This document shows positions 29,035 through 37,758 of a DNA stretch of 37,758 nt, piece after piece; positions within the stretch are counted from its first letter, which is position 1; each line of letters begins with the position of its first letter. The translations under genes were made by a program, and so were the position numbers. The DNA comes from Erysipelothrix sp. Its GTDB lineage: Bacteria; Bacillota_I; Bacilli_A; Erysipelotrichales; Erysipelotrichaceae. Where the stretch lies: contig JAAZDN010000033.1 in the NCBI GenBank assembly GCA_012512805.1, forward strand, positions 1-37,758, in the 5' to 3' direction. The notes below the pieces were generated by a model. It searched no databases and was not told where the DNA came from. It saw only the letters and a list, made by a program, of their open reading frames with translations.

Positions 29035-32000
29035 CTATAAGCCAATAAATTGTTCTAAATTTAAACTGTAAATATAGGCTTTGATTTCAAGATGTGGATA
29101 GGCATGTTTCATAGCATTTTTGTATCCATCAATCTGCTCTTGATAACGTGAAATAAATTCACTGGCATCATCAAGATGATCTGTCTTAAAATCAATGATC
29201 GTTAGGGTTTCATTATCATAGGCAAACATATCGATATATCCTTGTTTAACTCGTGAGCCCTCTTGATAAAGATAGGGCATTTCCTTATAAACTGTTTTTT
29301 GATTGAATTGCTCAATAAAGAAGGGATCGTGACTTAAGCGTACAAGTTTTTCTAAGCTTGATTGTGGTAGATTTGAATGTTCTTGTAAGTCTTCTAGCGT
29401 CCACTGATTTCCTTCCATAATTTCAAGTAAATGGTGAACGTGAGTCCCATAATCTGTCGCTTGATAATCACTTAAAAGATCGAGTGGATAGACGGTTGTT
29501 TTATAGCTTGGTTTTTCAATGTGCTCAATGACTTCTGCCTTAACAATTGGCTGTGCGAGCTGTGTCGCCTTTATTTGTTGTTCAAGATTGAAGTCTTGAA
29601 CGATTTCAACATACAAATGTCGTGAGGGATCATAATAGCTTGTGGCATGCATCCACTTTGTAAAGGATGAGCGTAATACCTCATCTTTAGAGAGTGTGAT
29701 ATATGAAGGTTCTTCATCCTCTTTAATACTGATCGTATCCACAATATATAGTTTATCTTGGGCTCTGGTTAGGGCAACATAAAGTAAACGCATATCTTCT
29801 TCAATGGCTTCTTGATGGTTTACTCGTTTAATCATACGATAAATAAGATTATCAAATTCTAAGCGTGAGTCTTCAAAAGATGACTTAATCGCAAGACCCA
29901 AAGTAGGATGTAAGCTAAACTTACTCGTTAAATCATTATCACGATACGTACTCTTGCTCATTAAAAAGACATTTTTAAACTGGAGTCCCTTTGAAGTATG
30001 AATGGTCATTACATTCACAACATTATCTTCATTACTAATTGAAGATCCTTCTTGAGCTTTAGCATCCTCATTTAAGCGACTGATTTTTAAGAAGTTATAG
30101 AGGCCGACATGTTTTTGGTCATACTCTAACACTAAATTGTAGAAGACATCAAAGTTAGTTCGGTTTTGTTTTGAAAGTTTTTGTTCATAAAAGTCATTGA
30201 TGAGCATGATCTCATCGACCATTTGAGTAATACTTAGACTGTCTTGTTGATAGTGAAGCTTATAGATGGTGTCCATTAATGTTGGAACCAATTGTTTTGC
30301 GGCCATAAACAGATCTTGATCTTTCAAATAGTGTTTCACAATATCATTCTCACTCACATCATACAACATTGTTAAGACACTCATTAGTGCAAGCTTATCG
30401 CTTGGATCATAAACAAGTTGTAAATACGCTAAGGTCAAACTGACCCCCTCTGATGCATACAAGCCATCAGATAAGGCAATAAAGTATGGAATGTTCGCAT
30501 CATCAAAGGCTCTTTTAAGCGGAAGTTTCATAGAGTGTGCATTGACAAGAATTGTAAAGTCCTTCCACTGTAGATTAGAATCAATATTCTTAAGTTCGAT
30601 AATCTGTGAGGCAATATAGGCTGCCTTAAGTTGAGCATTGTTTAAGTCTAGATGATCTTCAGATAAATCTTCACTCTTCTTATTAATAAGGTGGAGTTCA
30701 ACTGGATAGCTATCATGTTTTTGGCCTTCGGTACCAACTGTGACACTATCGTAGCTATTGTATGAACTGTTAAAGCCATCAATGTTCATCATCTGATTAA
30801 AGAGATGGTTATTGTAATCAACGATGGCGTGTTTCGATCTAAAGTTATTACTCAGATAGATTTGTTTGTGTGTAGCTGATGGTGGCTCATTCATCAGTGT
30901 TTGCATCAGTTGTGGTTTGGCACCACGGAAGCGATAAATGGATTGTTTAACATCACCAACACGGAAAATATTGTGTCCATTGCCTAAGAGTTCAATGATT
31001 GCGTTTTGAAGATCATTTGTATCTTGAAACTCATCGACAAGAATATCACTGATCAACAGTCGTAAACTTTTGGCTACCGCCTGATCATCTGCTTGTAAGA
31101 GTTGATAGGTTAAGGTTTCCATATCGTTAAAGGTAATCTTATTTTGCTTCTTAATCGCAGCTTGATAATAATTATAATAAAGAAGCGTGAGATCACGAAG
31201 GATGGTCAGTGGTTCTTCTAAAGTGCGAATCTGTTCTAAAAGTTCTTCCTCACTAAATAGATGACGTGCTAAAGTATCAAAGTGCTCATACAGTGTACTG
31301 CGCAAAGCGGTATATTCAGGCTGCTTACTGATGGTTTTATTCTCGAGTTTAACAAGCTCTTTAAAAGAAGCACGAAATGCACTATAGTTATGAGCATCCA
31401 AATAGGTGTGTAAGGTTTTGATTTCACTATAAAGTGTTTCAAGCCACAGGCTTTGATCGTATGCATTGACGCTTTCATCCAAATTGTCTACAAAACTCAA
31501 GGCATTGATGACGGTGTTTTTAATCTGATTAAGATGATCCTTTAGATCATCATAAAATAAATGTAAGAACACGTCTGGCAGATCATTGAGTGATTGATAG
31601 CTTTGATATGCACTAACACTATGCACAATGAAGGCTTCAGCATCCGTCGTTGAACTGGCCTTTGTGGCAATGGTTTCAATAAGATTGCTCAGATTATCAA
31701 GACGTAGTGGACTGCTTGATAAATGTGTCAGAAGCAATGAAATCTTACGTTGATCGTAGTTTTCTAAGACGGTATCAAAAACTTCATTTTTTAATGCCAG
31801 CTGATCACTATCAGAAATAATATTGCTCAAGGCACTTGGATTAAGATTAAGCACATAGTAATAATCTTTTAAAAGACTTAAACAGAAGGAGTGGATCGTT
31901 GTAATGTTGGCATCAGGAAGTAAGGTAATTTGTTCCATAATATAAGCGTCATTCGGATTCTCAGCTTGTTTACTCAGTAGCGCCTTCATCAGTCGGTTCT

Positions 32001-32190
32001 TCATTTCACTGGCTGCGGCATCAGTAAAAGTAAGGGCAACGATTTGATCGACACTGACTTTATCAATTAGAATACGCTTGAGCAAGCGTTCCACAAGTAC
32101 AGCTGTCTTTCCGGCACCGGCACTTGCTGAGACGGTGACATTTGTATTAAGTATGTTTATGGCTTCACGTTGTTCACTTGTCCACATCAT
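29035..32190 (-). CDS. addA: ATP-dependent helicase/nuclease subunit A (AddA/RexA)
   Basis: VTVSASAGAGKTAVLVERLLKR; ILVDEFQDTNDLQ; C-terminal nuclease GYIDMFAYDNETLTIIDFKTD. Confidence 0.96.
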   Translation of the reverse strand: MMWTSEQREAINILNTNVTVSASAGAGKTAVLVERLLKRILIDKVSVDQIVALTFTDAAASEMKNRLMKALLSKQAENPNDAYIMEQITLLPDANITTIHSFCLSLLKDYYYVLNLNPSALSNIISDSDQLALKNEVFDTVLENYDQRKISLLLTHLSSSPLRLDNLSNLIETIATKASSTTDAEAFIVHSVSAYQSYQSLNDLPDVFLHLFYDDLKDHLNQIKNTVINALSFVDNLDESVNAYDQSLWLETLYSEIKTLHTYLDAHNYSAFRASFKELVKLENKTISKQPEYTALRSTLYEHFDTLARHLFSEEELLEQIRTLEEPLTILRDLTLLYYNYYQAAIKKQNKITFNDMETLTYQLLQADDQAVAKSLRLLISDILVDEFQDTNDLQNAIIELLGNGHNIFRVGDVKQSIYRFRGAKPQLMQTLMNEPPSATHKQIYLSNNFRSKHAIVDYNNHLFNQMMNIDGFNSSYNSYDSVTVGTEGQKHDSYPVELHLINKKSEDLSEDHLDLNNAQLKAAYIASQIIELKNIDSNLQWKDFTILVNAHSMKLPLKRAFDDANIPYFIALSDGLYASEGVSLTLAYLQLVYDPSDKLALMSVLTMLYDVSENDIVKHYLKDQDLFMAAKQLVPTLMDTIYKLHYQQDSLSITQMVDEIMLINDFYEQKLSKQNRTNFDVFYNLVLEYDQKHVGLYNFLKISRLNEDAKAQEGSSISNEDNVVNVMTIHTSKGLQFKNVFLMSKSTYRDNDLTSKFSLHPTLGLAIKSSFEDSRLEFDNLIYRMIKRVNHQEAIEEDMRLLYVALTRAQDKLYIVDTISIKEDEEPSYITLSKDEVLRSSFTKWMHATSYYDPSRHLYVEIVQDFNLEQQIKATQLAQPIVKAEVIEHIEKPSYKTTVYPLDLLSDYQATDYGTHVHHLLEIMEGNQWTLEDLQEHSNLPQSSLEKLVRLSHDPFFIEQFNQKTVYKEMPYLYQEGSRVKQGYIDMFAYDNETLTIIDFKTDHLDDASEFISRYQEQIDGYKNAMKHAYPHLEIKAYIYSLNLEQFIGL

Positions 32191-34762
32191 TATCAAGCTC
32201 CTTTTTTAGATTGGCATCAGCGTAGGGAATACTGCGCTTAAATTTAGTATGAGTATTATGACACAGGTGTGGTGCATCACAGTAGGTGTGTTGTCCTAAT
32301 GTTGGATCACTATCAATGATCCCTGCTTTTAAGTCAGTATAAATTTGGGTGTATACTGCTTTTAATACCGTTTCAATCGTATCAAAGTTATACAGACTTG
32401 ATGTTAAGATCATATCATCTTTAACCTTTAAACTGTTTGTAACAGAAGCATTCGAATAGACGTCCACAAGTTCCTTAAAGTGCCATCCTTTTAATTGATT
32501 GTGCTTCATACGTTGTTGGATATAATCATCATGTGTATATGCGGTTAAATAGGGCTTACTCTTTTTAACACTGTTCGCAACAACATTAAGGTAGCGCTCT
32601 TGCAGTGAAACATAATACACACCAGCAGGTTTTAAATTAAAGTCAGAACTTGCTGCAAGCATGTACGTTAAAAGTTGGAGTTGTTCACCCGCCTTAACCT
32701 TTGTAGCACTTAATAATTGAGGTGAACTCTTATAATCAAGAATGCGTACAAGATCATCTGCTTGATCGATGCGGTCAATCTTTCCACTTATATGAAGAGT
32801 GTCATTGATGTCAACATTAAAACCATGCTCTAAGGCAATCGGTTTAAAGAGTGTGGCCTCATCGTCGGCATGTAGCCGATTTAAGACGTGTTTGAAATGT
32901 ATTTTTAAATTTTCTTGAACAAGCAGTACCTTCACATCCTTAATAAAGTGAAGCGAACTAAAGGCCTCATCAATCATTGTATCAATGTGTTCAGCACTAA
33001 CAATCTGTTGATTTTTCATCTTTTCATTCATGATCGTTTCAATTAAGTTGTGGAGGACACTCCCCATGTATTTCGGTGAGAGTTCAGGCAATGATTGTGG
33101 GAAAATACGCAGACCATACTGAAGAAAATAGGAGTAAGGACAGCGTGTATACCTCTCAAGAGAACTGATGGATCCATATAAATGATCCTCTTTGAAAAAG
33201 AGTTCATCAGCAAGTTCAGGTTTGAGTGATCGTTGTTTAAAGATGAACGTATCATTTTCTAAAAGTGGATAACGTTGTGGTTTTTGATCTTTTTGTTGAG
33301 CAAAGTTCAATATTGAGAATGCCGGCTCAACTGCTTTGCCGTCCAAGTTCGCAAGTGGATAGAATATCGTCAGGTGTTTCGCATCCAAAAGATGTTCATA
33401 CTGTTTTAACTGTGCTTCAAAACGTGATTTCTTACTTGGATAATTTAAATGTTTAACATACTGCTCATCAATGATGCCCTTTAAACTTTTTAGACTTGGA
33501 AAGTTCTTACTCGTCGCACCAAGAATGATGACGTGATCCTTATTTACGTAGCGATGTTGATCCTTCGGTGTGATACGGATTGAATCATTACTTTGTAGTA
33601 CCGTTTTACTATGGAGCAGTAAGGCTTCAAGTTGAATCATTATGTCATCTGATTGTTGGAGTAAATGACGGTTTTCTCGTAAAATATTCGCAAGCTTATT
33701 TACATCAGGATGCACATGAAGTTCACTAAAGACATCAAAGATTTGGTTGATAAGAAGGCGTGGATCGACATCCATATCAAAGGCATTGATAAAAGATTTA
33801 ATGGCTTCAATATGATCAAAACTGGCTTCAAGTAAATGATTGTAGTGTTTAAGATCATACTGATTTAAAATGGCATCATGGATGGGCATGTGTTTAAACG
33901 ATAATAATGAATTCACATCAAACTTTAAAAAGTCATTAAGACTTCGAAGTGGGTTCAAATTTTCTAAGGCGAGTGGATTACTGCTTAGAAAAGAAACAAT
34001 GCTCTGCTCATCACGGCTGACTAATACATTTACAAGGTCATAGAACTTGATAAAGAGTGTATTTATTGAAGGTTGATCACGTTCAATTAAATGATAACGA
34101 GCATACACTTGTTTAATAATCGGTAAGTACTCATCATTTAAGGGGATCACTTGAACATGTTCAAGCTTATGTTTCACTAAATACTGCGCACTTGCTTCGA
34201 CCTCACTTCGAATATTATTTGCATAGTAAAGTTCAAGTGACTGCAGTGATGTTTGATCTTCTTCATAGTAAAGTGCCCCATGCTCTAATAATAAGTTGAT
34301 GAGTTTTTTCTCATACTCACTTTCATAATCATGATGTAAGATGTAAATATCTTTTAAGGGATGATTTTCCAAGTGAAGTTTAAGTTGATCAAACTGGTGC
34401 ACTTCAGAAGGTGTAGTATCTGAAAGTGCAGTATAAATCGTAAGTAAATCTTTATTTTTTGCACCCATCGTATCCAAGTCAGAAGTGTGAATATTAAAGA
34501 GATGCATATCAATATGAAAGTTTTTGATCGCTTGAATAAAGTCTTCATCAAAGACATAGTCCTTCAATACATGCAGCTGTTGATCACCTTGAAGTATCTG
34601 TCGTAGTCGATCATCATAATCATCATTTAAAGGGTGAATGATATCATCCACAAACACGTTTAATGGAACAATTTTTGTGTTCATTACAACGGTTTGATCA
34701 TCAAGTATTTTTTTTGCGATACGATCCTGTAAATAAGCGGGTCCAATATAAGTCTTACTCAT
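32174..34762 (-). CDS. addB: ATP-dependent nuclease subunit B (AddB/RexB-like), no evident Walker A
   Basis: SSLERYTRCPYSYFLQYGLRI; nuclease motif IDRIDQADDLVRILDYKSS; YCDAPHLC; overlaps addA. Confidence 0.93.
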   Translation of the reverse strand: MSKTYIGPAYLQDRIAKKILDDQTVVMNTKIVPLNVFVDDIIHPLNDDYDDRLRQILQGDQQLHVLKDYVFDEDFIQAIKNFHIDMHLFNIHTSDLDTMGAKNKDLLTIYTALSDTTPSEVHQFDQLKLHLENHPLKDIYILHHDYESEYEKKLINLLLEHGALYYEEDQTSLQSLELYYANNIRSEVEASAQYLVKHKLEHVQVIPLNDEYLPIIKQVYARYHLIERDQPSINTLFIKFYDLVNVLVSRDEQSIVSFLSSNPLALENLNPLRSLNDFLKFDVNSLLSFKHMPIHDAILNQYDLKHYNHLLEASFDHIEAIKSFINAFDMDVDPRLLINQIFDVFSELHVHPDVNKLANILRENRHLLQQSDDIMIQLEALLLHSKTVLQSNDSIRITPKDQHRYVNKDHVIILGATSKNFPSLKSLKGIIDEQYVKHLNYPSKKSRFEAQLKQYEHLLDAKHLTIFYPLANLDGKAVEPAFSILNFAQQKDQKPQRYPLLENDTFIFKQRSLKPELADELFFKEDHLYGSISSLERYTRCPYSYFLQYGLRIFPQSLPELSPKYMGSVLHNLIETIMNEKMKNQQIVSAEHIDTMIDEAFSSLHFIKDVKVLLVQENLKIHFKHVLNRLHADDEATLFKPIALEHGFNVDINDTLHISGKIDRIDQADDLVRILDYKSSPQLLSATKVKAGEQLQLLTYMLAASSDFNLKPAGVYYVSLQERYLNVVANSVKKSKPYLTAYTHDDYIQQRMKHNQLKGWHFKELVDVYSNASVTNSLKVKDDMILTSSLYNFDTIETVLKAVYTQIYTDLKAGIIDSDPTLGQHTYCDAPHLCHNTHTKFKRSIPYADANLKKELDNDVDK

Positions 34763-35381
34763 CTTTATCTACTCTCACTTTCACTTCTATTTCAATGGGA
34801 TCATAAGATTCAATCTGAATACTACCACGAGTAATTTCATTCATCTGTGGAACTAAATCATCGTTTGTATGCAAGTAAGTAAAGCTCACATCAATACCGT
34901 AGTCTTTTTCAAGGACATCATAGTCCTCAAGAAGACGTTCAATGTGATCAGCATACGTATAGGCGACATTTAATTTTGATTTTTTCATTAATTTAACTTC
35001 ATAAAGATCGGTTGTATTTAAGGCGTCATTCACTCCTTTAGAATAGGCACGAATAAGTCCTCCAGCTCCAAGTAAGACACCACCAAAGTAGCGTACAACT
35101 ACCGCAACAACTTGTTCCATTTCACGTTTACGTAAGATTTCAAGCATCGGAATACCGGCCGTACCTGAGGGTTCACCATCATCATTTGAGCGTTGATTCA
35201 TCTCATCTATTATAAAGGCTTGACAGTGGTGAGTTGCCTTTGGATGAAGTTTTTTAATGCTGTCAATATAGGCCTTTGCCTCATCAACAGAACTTACACG
35301 TTGAAGATACGTAATAAACTCTGATTTATTCACAATAAACTGATCAATAACCTCATTTTGAATTCGATACAAAGCAATCAC
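34755..35381 (-). CDS. YigZ/IMPACT family protein
   Basis: HHCQAFIID...SNDDGEPSGTAGIPMLEIL; VVVRYFGGVLLGAGGLIRAYS. Confidence 0.94.
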   Translation of the reverse strand: MIALYRIQNEVIDQFIVNKSEFITYLQRVSSVDEAKAYIDSIKKLHPKATHHCQAFIIDEMNQRSNDDGEPSGTAGIPMLEILRKREMEQVVAVVVRYFGGVLLGAGGLIRAYSKGVNDALNTTDLYEVKLMKKSKLNVAYTYADHIERLLEDYDVLEKDYGIDVSFTYLHTNDDLVPQMNEITRGSIQIESYDPIEIEVKVRVDKDE

Positions 35382-35512
35382 TCCTTCAGTAATTTTCTAC
35401 TTCCATTGTAACATAGCAACGACAAAATTCAGGATAAAAGGTCAGGTAATGAACATGAAAAAACTTGTGAAATATAATGATTCAAAGACAAGGTTCATCA
35501 GATCGCGTGTTA

Positions 35513-35518
35513 TAATAG
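35513..35518 (+). promoter_or_regulatory. -10 box upstream of degV
   Basis: TATAAT 21 bp upstream of the ATG-proximal leader. Confidence 0.55.
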
Positions 35519-35539
35519 AAAAGATAGGGGGTTTTTAAA

Positions 35540-36397
35540 ATGAAAATCGCAATCGTAACCGACAGTTCAAGTGATATTTATGATGATTTAGAAGCAATCA
35601 AGGGAATATACCGTTTACCACTAAAAATAAGTAGTGATGAAGAAGTGTTTTTAGATATGGAAACTATTGATCGTAGTGAAGTCTTCGATATGATGGAAGC
35701 GGGTCGTCTTTTTCAAACCTCGCTCCCACCGCTTGATAAGAGTGAAGACTTACTGAGACAATTAAAAACTGAAGGCTATGATCTTGTCTTTGGTATTAAT
35801 ATTAGTACCGGATTATCTGGAACAACGCAGTCTTTAAAATTGGCTGCTGATGAGGTGGATATTGATTTTGATTACTTTGATGCCTTTACAAGTGGAGAAC
35901 TTTTATATACCTATGTTAAGGCAGCACGCATCATGTTTGATAAGGGCTTTAGCATTGAAGATGTGAAAGCAAGATTATCAGAAGCACGTGATCATTCCGC
36001 AACCTACGTCTTACCCGATAATTTAAAGCATTTGATGCGCTCTGGTCGAGTTTCATCAACGAGTGCCTTCGTTGGATCACTCTTAAAAATAAAACCTGTT
36101 TTATACTTAGGTGAGAAAACAAATGGATTGATGGAGGCTGGTGCGAAACCAAGAACGATGAATCGCGCAATCAGTGATGTTGTCGATCGCTTTGTAGCAG
36201 CGGGTGTAAACAAGGATTATATTGTCTATATCGTGCATGTACGCAATGCGGCGACGGCGCTTAAGATGAAAGAGTTACTTCTTTCAAAGGTTGAAGGCGT
36301 TGAAGTATACATTAAAGAGCTCGTTACTGCAGTTGCGATACACGTTGGAATTGGTGGCATCGCCAGTCAGTATACAAAAAGAATAAACATTAATTAA
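35540..36397 (+). CDS. DegV family fatty-acid-binding protein
   Basis: IAIVTDSSSDI; FQTSLPPLDK; INISTGLSGTTQSL; LMRSGRVSSTSAFVGSLLKIKPVL. Confidence 0.95.
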   Translation: MKIAIVTDSSSDIYDDLEAIKGIYRLPLKISSDEEVFLDMETIDRSEVFDMMEAGRLFQTSLPPLDKSEDLLRQLKTEGYDLVFGINISTGLSGTTQSLKLAADEVDIDFDYFDAFTSGELLYTYVKAARIMFDKGFSIEDVKARLSEARDHSATYVLPDNLKHLMRSGRVSSTSAFVGSLLKIKPVLYLGEKTNGLMEAGAKPRTMNRAISDVVDRFVAAGVNKDYIVYIVHVRNAATALKMKELLLSKVEGVEVYIKELVTAVAIHVGIGGIASQYTKRININ

Positions 36398-36430
36398 ACT
36401 TAAACACAAATGGTGGAAGGAAGTGTTGTG

Positions 36431-37348
36431 ATGATAAACAGTAAAATCATCAAAGCGTTAAGCTTAAGTGAAACACAGTTACAAACAATGAATGAGGCCA
36501 AGGAAGCAACTAAGTTTGATCGCAAAGATTTTATCTTGCTTGGATTGGCTGTACTCAGTCTCTTTCTAGGCTTTTTTGGAAATATTTTCTTAGTCTTTAT
36601 ACCGGTTGCGATTGTACTCGTCGTTATTGTCATTGTACGAATGATCAATGCGAACCGTAAGTATCAACTCGTTCTTAAAGACATTATTGTCTTAAAGATG
36701 TTTGAAAAGAACTTTGATCATGTTCAATATCAACCAACTAAAGGTTTTACAGAAGAGTTTATTGAAAGTACACAGCTCATTGTTGATGGGAATAGATTTT
36801 ACAGTAATGATCATTTAACGGCATCATATAAGGGTGTTGGCTTTATGCAGGCTGATGTTCATGTTCAACAAGTTACAAGTGATGGTGACTCAACAACAAC
36901 GACTGATATCTTTAAAGGACGTTGGCTCGTCTTGGATTTCTTTAAGGAATTTAGTGGTATTCACCAAGTTCGAAAAAATCATGGCTTCTTTAAAAATCGC
37001 AAACCCTTATTTTCGCGTAAATTAAAACGCGTTGAATTTGAAGATGCGTATTTTAATGAGGAATTTACCTGCTACACAGACAATGAACAAGAAGCATTTT
37101 ATTTAATGACACCACGCTTGATGCAACATTTGCTTGATTATCAAGAACAATACAATTGTGAGATCATCATTGGTTTTCTAAACAATAAACTTCATGTGGC
37201 GATTAATGATAATACGAATGCCTTTGAATTTAGACGCAAAGAAATTAATCAGGATACACTCAACACAATTCAAGCAGAAATTGATGTCATCAAACAAATC
37301 GTAGATGATTTAAATCTTGATAATGAATTATATAAGGCGGAGGTGTAA
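36431..37348 (+). CDS. DUF3137-like membrane protein
   Basis: Two TM segments; FIESTQLIVDGNRFYSNDHLTASYKGVGFMQADVHVQ; FKGRWLVLDF; directly upstream of lemA. Confidence 0.75.
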   Translation: MINSKIIKALSLSETQLQTMNEAKEATKFDRKDFILLGLAVLSLFLGFFGNIFLVFIPVAIVLVVIVIVRMINANRKYQLVLKDIIVLKMFEKNFDHVQYQPTKGFTEEFIESTQLIVDGNRFYSNDHLTASYKGVGFMQADVHVQQVTSDGDSTTTTDIFKGRWLVLDFFKEFSGIHQVRKNHGFFKNRKPLFSRKLKRVEFEDAYFNEEFTCYTDNEQEAFYLMTPRLMQHLLDYQEQYNCEIIIGFLNNKLHVAINDNTNAFEFRRKEINQDTLNTIQAEIDVIKQIVDDLNLDNELYKAEV

Positions 37349-37349
37349 A

Positions 37350-37758
37350 ATGGAAATTGTAATGTTACTCATCGCAGTCTTAATCGTCATCCTCATCATG
37401 TATGTGAGCATGTACAATAAACTCGTGAAATCTAGAAACAGTGTTTTAGAAGCCAAATCAGGGATCGATATTAGTCTTTTAAAACGCTTTGATCTCATTA
37501 CGGATTTAGTAGAAGTCGTTAAAGGCTATACGAAGTATGAGAGTGAAACCTTAAATAAACTGATTTCACTTCGAAACAATAATAACAGTGAATTCAATGA
37601 AACAAACGAATCCTTAAATGAAATTACAAACAGTTTAAATGTCGTCATTGAAAAGTATCCGGATTTAAAAGCGAGTGAACAATTTTTAAACTTACAAAAG
37701 AACATGGCCAATGTTGAAGAACATCTTCAAGCATCACGTCGTTTCTACAATAATAATG
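37350..37758 (+). CDS. lemA: LemA family protein, truncated by window end (absent from supplied ORF track)
   Basis: My translation: MEIVMLLIAVLIVILIMYVSMYNKLVKSRNSVLEAKSGIDISLLKRFDLITDLVEVVKGYTKYE...YPDLKASEQFLNLQKNMANVEEHLQASRRFYNNN. Confidence 0.93.
   Translation, partial: MEIVMLLIAVLIVILIMYVSMYNKLVKSRNSVLEAKSGIDISLLKRFDLITDLVEVVKGYTKYESETLNKLISLRNNNNSEFNETNESLNEITNSLNVVIEKYPDLKASEQFLNLQKNMANVEEHLQASRRFYNNN

Noticed and set aside
1-37758. CRISPR array, prophage, transposon, defence island, tRNA or rRNA genes
   Set aside because: No repeat-spacer pattern, integrase/transposase ORF, structural RNA gene or anti-phage family was recognised in the window.

Overview
This is a low-GC Firmicutes chromosomal core region. 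Gene content and order look Erysipelotrichia-like, but that placement is inference from gene families only. Left to right: ssb-rpsR; a DUF2232/YybS-like membrane protein, gdpP, rplI, dnaB, a LysM/G5/M23 peptidase, walJ, htrA and rlmH; ptsH; phosphoglucomutase and inositol monophosphatase; pepF; a Zn/Cd-type P1B ATPase; mnmE and tatD; a 3D-like lipoprotein; a tryptophan T-box with a TrpP-like transporter; rnmV, rsmA, ispE, glmU-like and prs; a CoA-disulfide reductase/cystine-type symporter operon; addA/addB; a YigZ/IMPACT protein; degV; and a DUF3137 protein with a truncated lemA. I found no phage, transposon, CRISPR, tRNA or rRNA. Most of the window is housekeeping. The observations I would follow up are: (1) an almost identical 20-bp palindromic operator (ATATGAACAA-N-C-N-CTCATAT) just upstream of the RBS of both the metal ATPase gene and the CoA-disulfide reductase/symporter operon, implying one repressor links metal efflux with thiol/cystine metabolism; (2) a glmU whose uridyltransferase signature is destroyed by in-frame substitutions while the acetyltransferase half is kept; (3) a tandem 34-bp structured repeat, with pseudoknot or alternating-hairpin potential, in the 3' UTR of the thiol operon; (4) a one-base frameshift splitting ssb; (5) a 3D-domain lipoprotein that seems to lack most of its name-giving aspartates; (6) a possible Cys-to-His swap in the AddB iron-sulfur motif.
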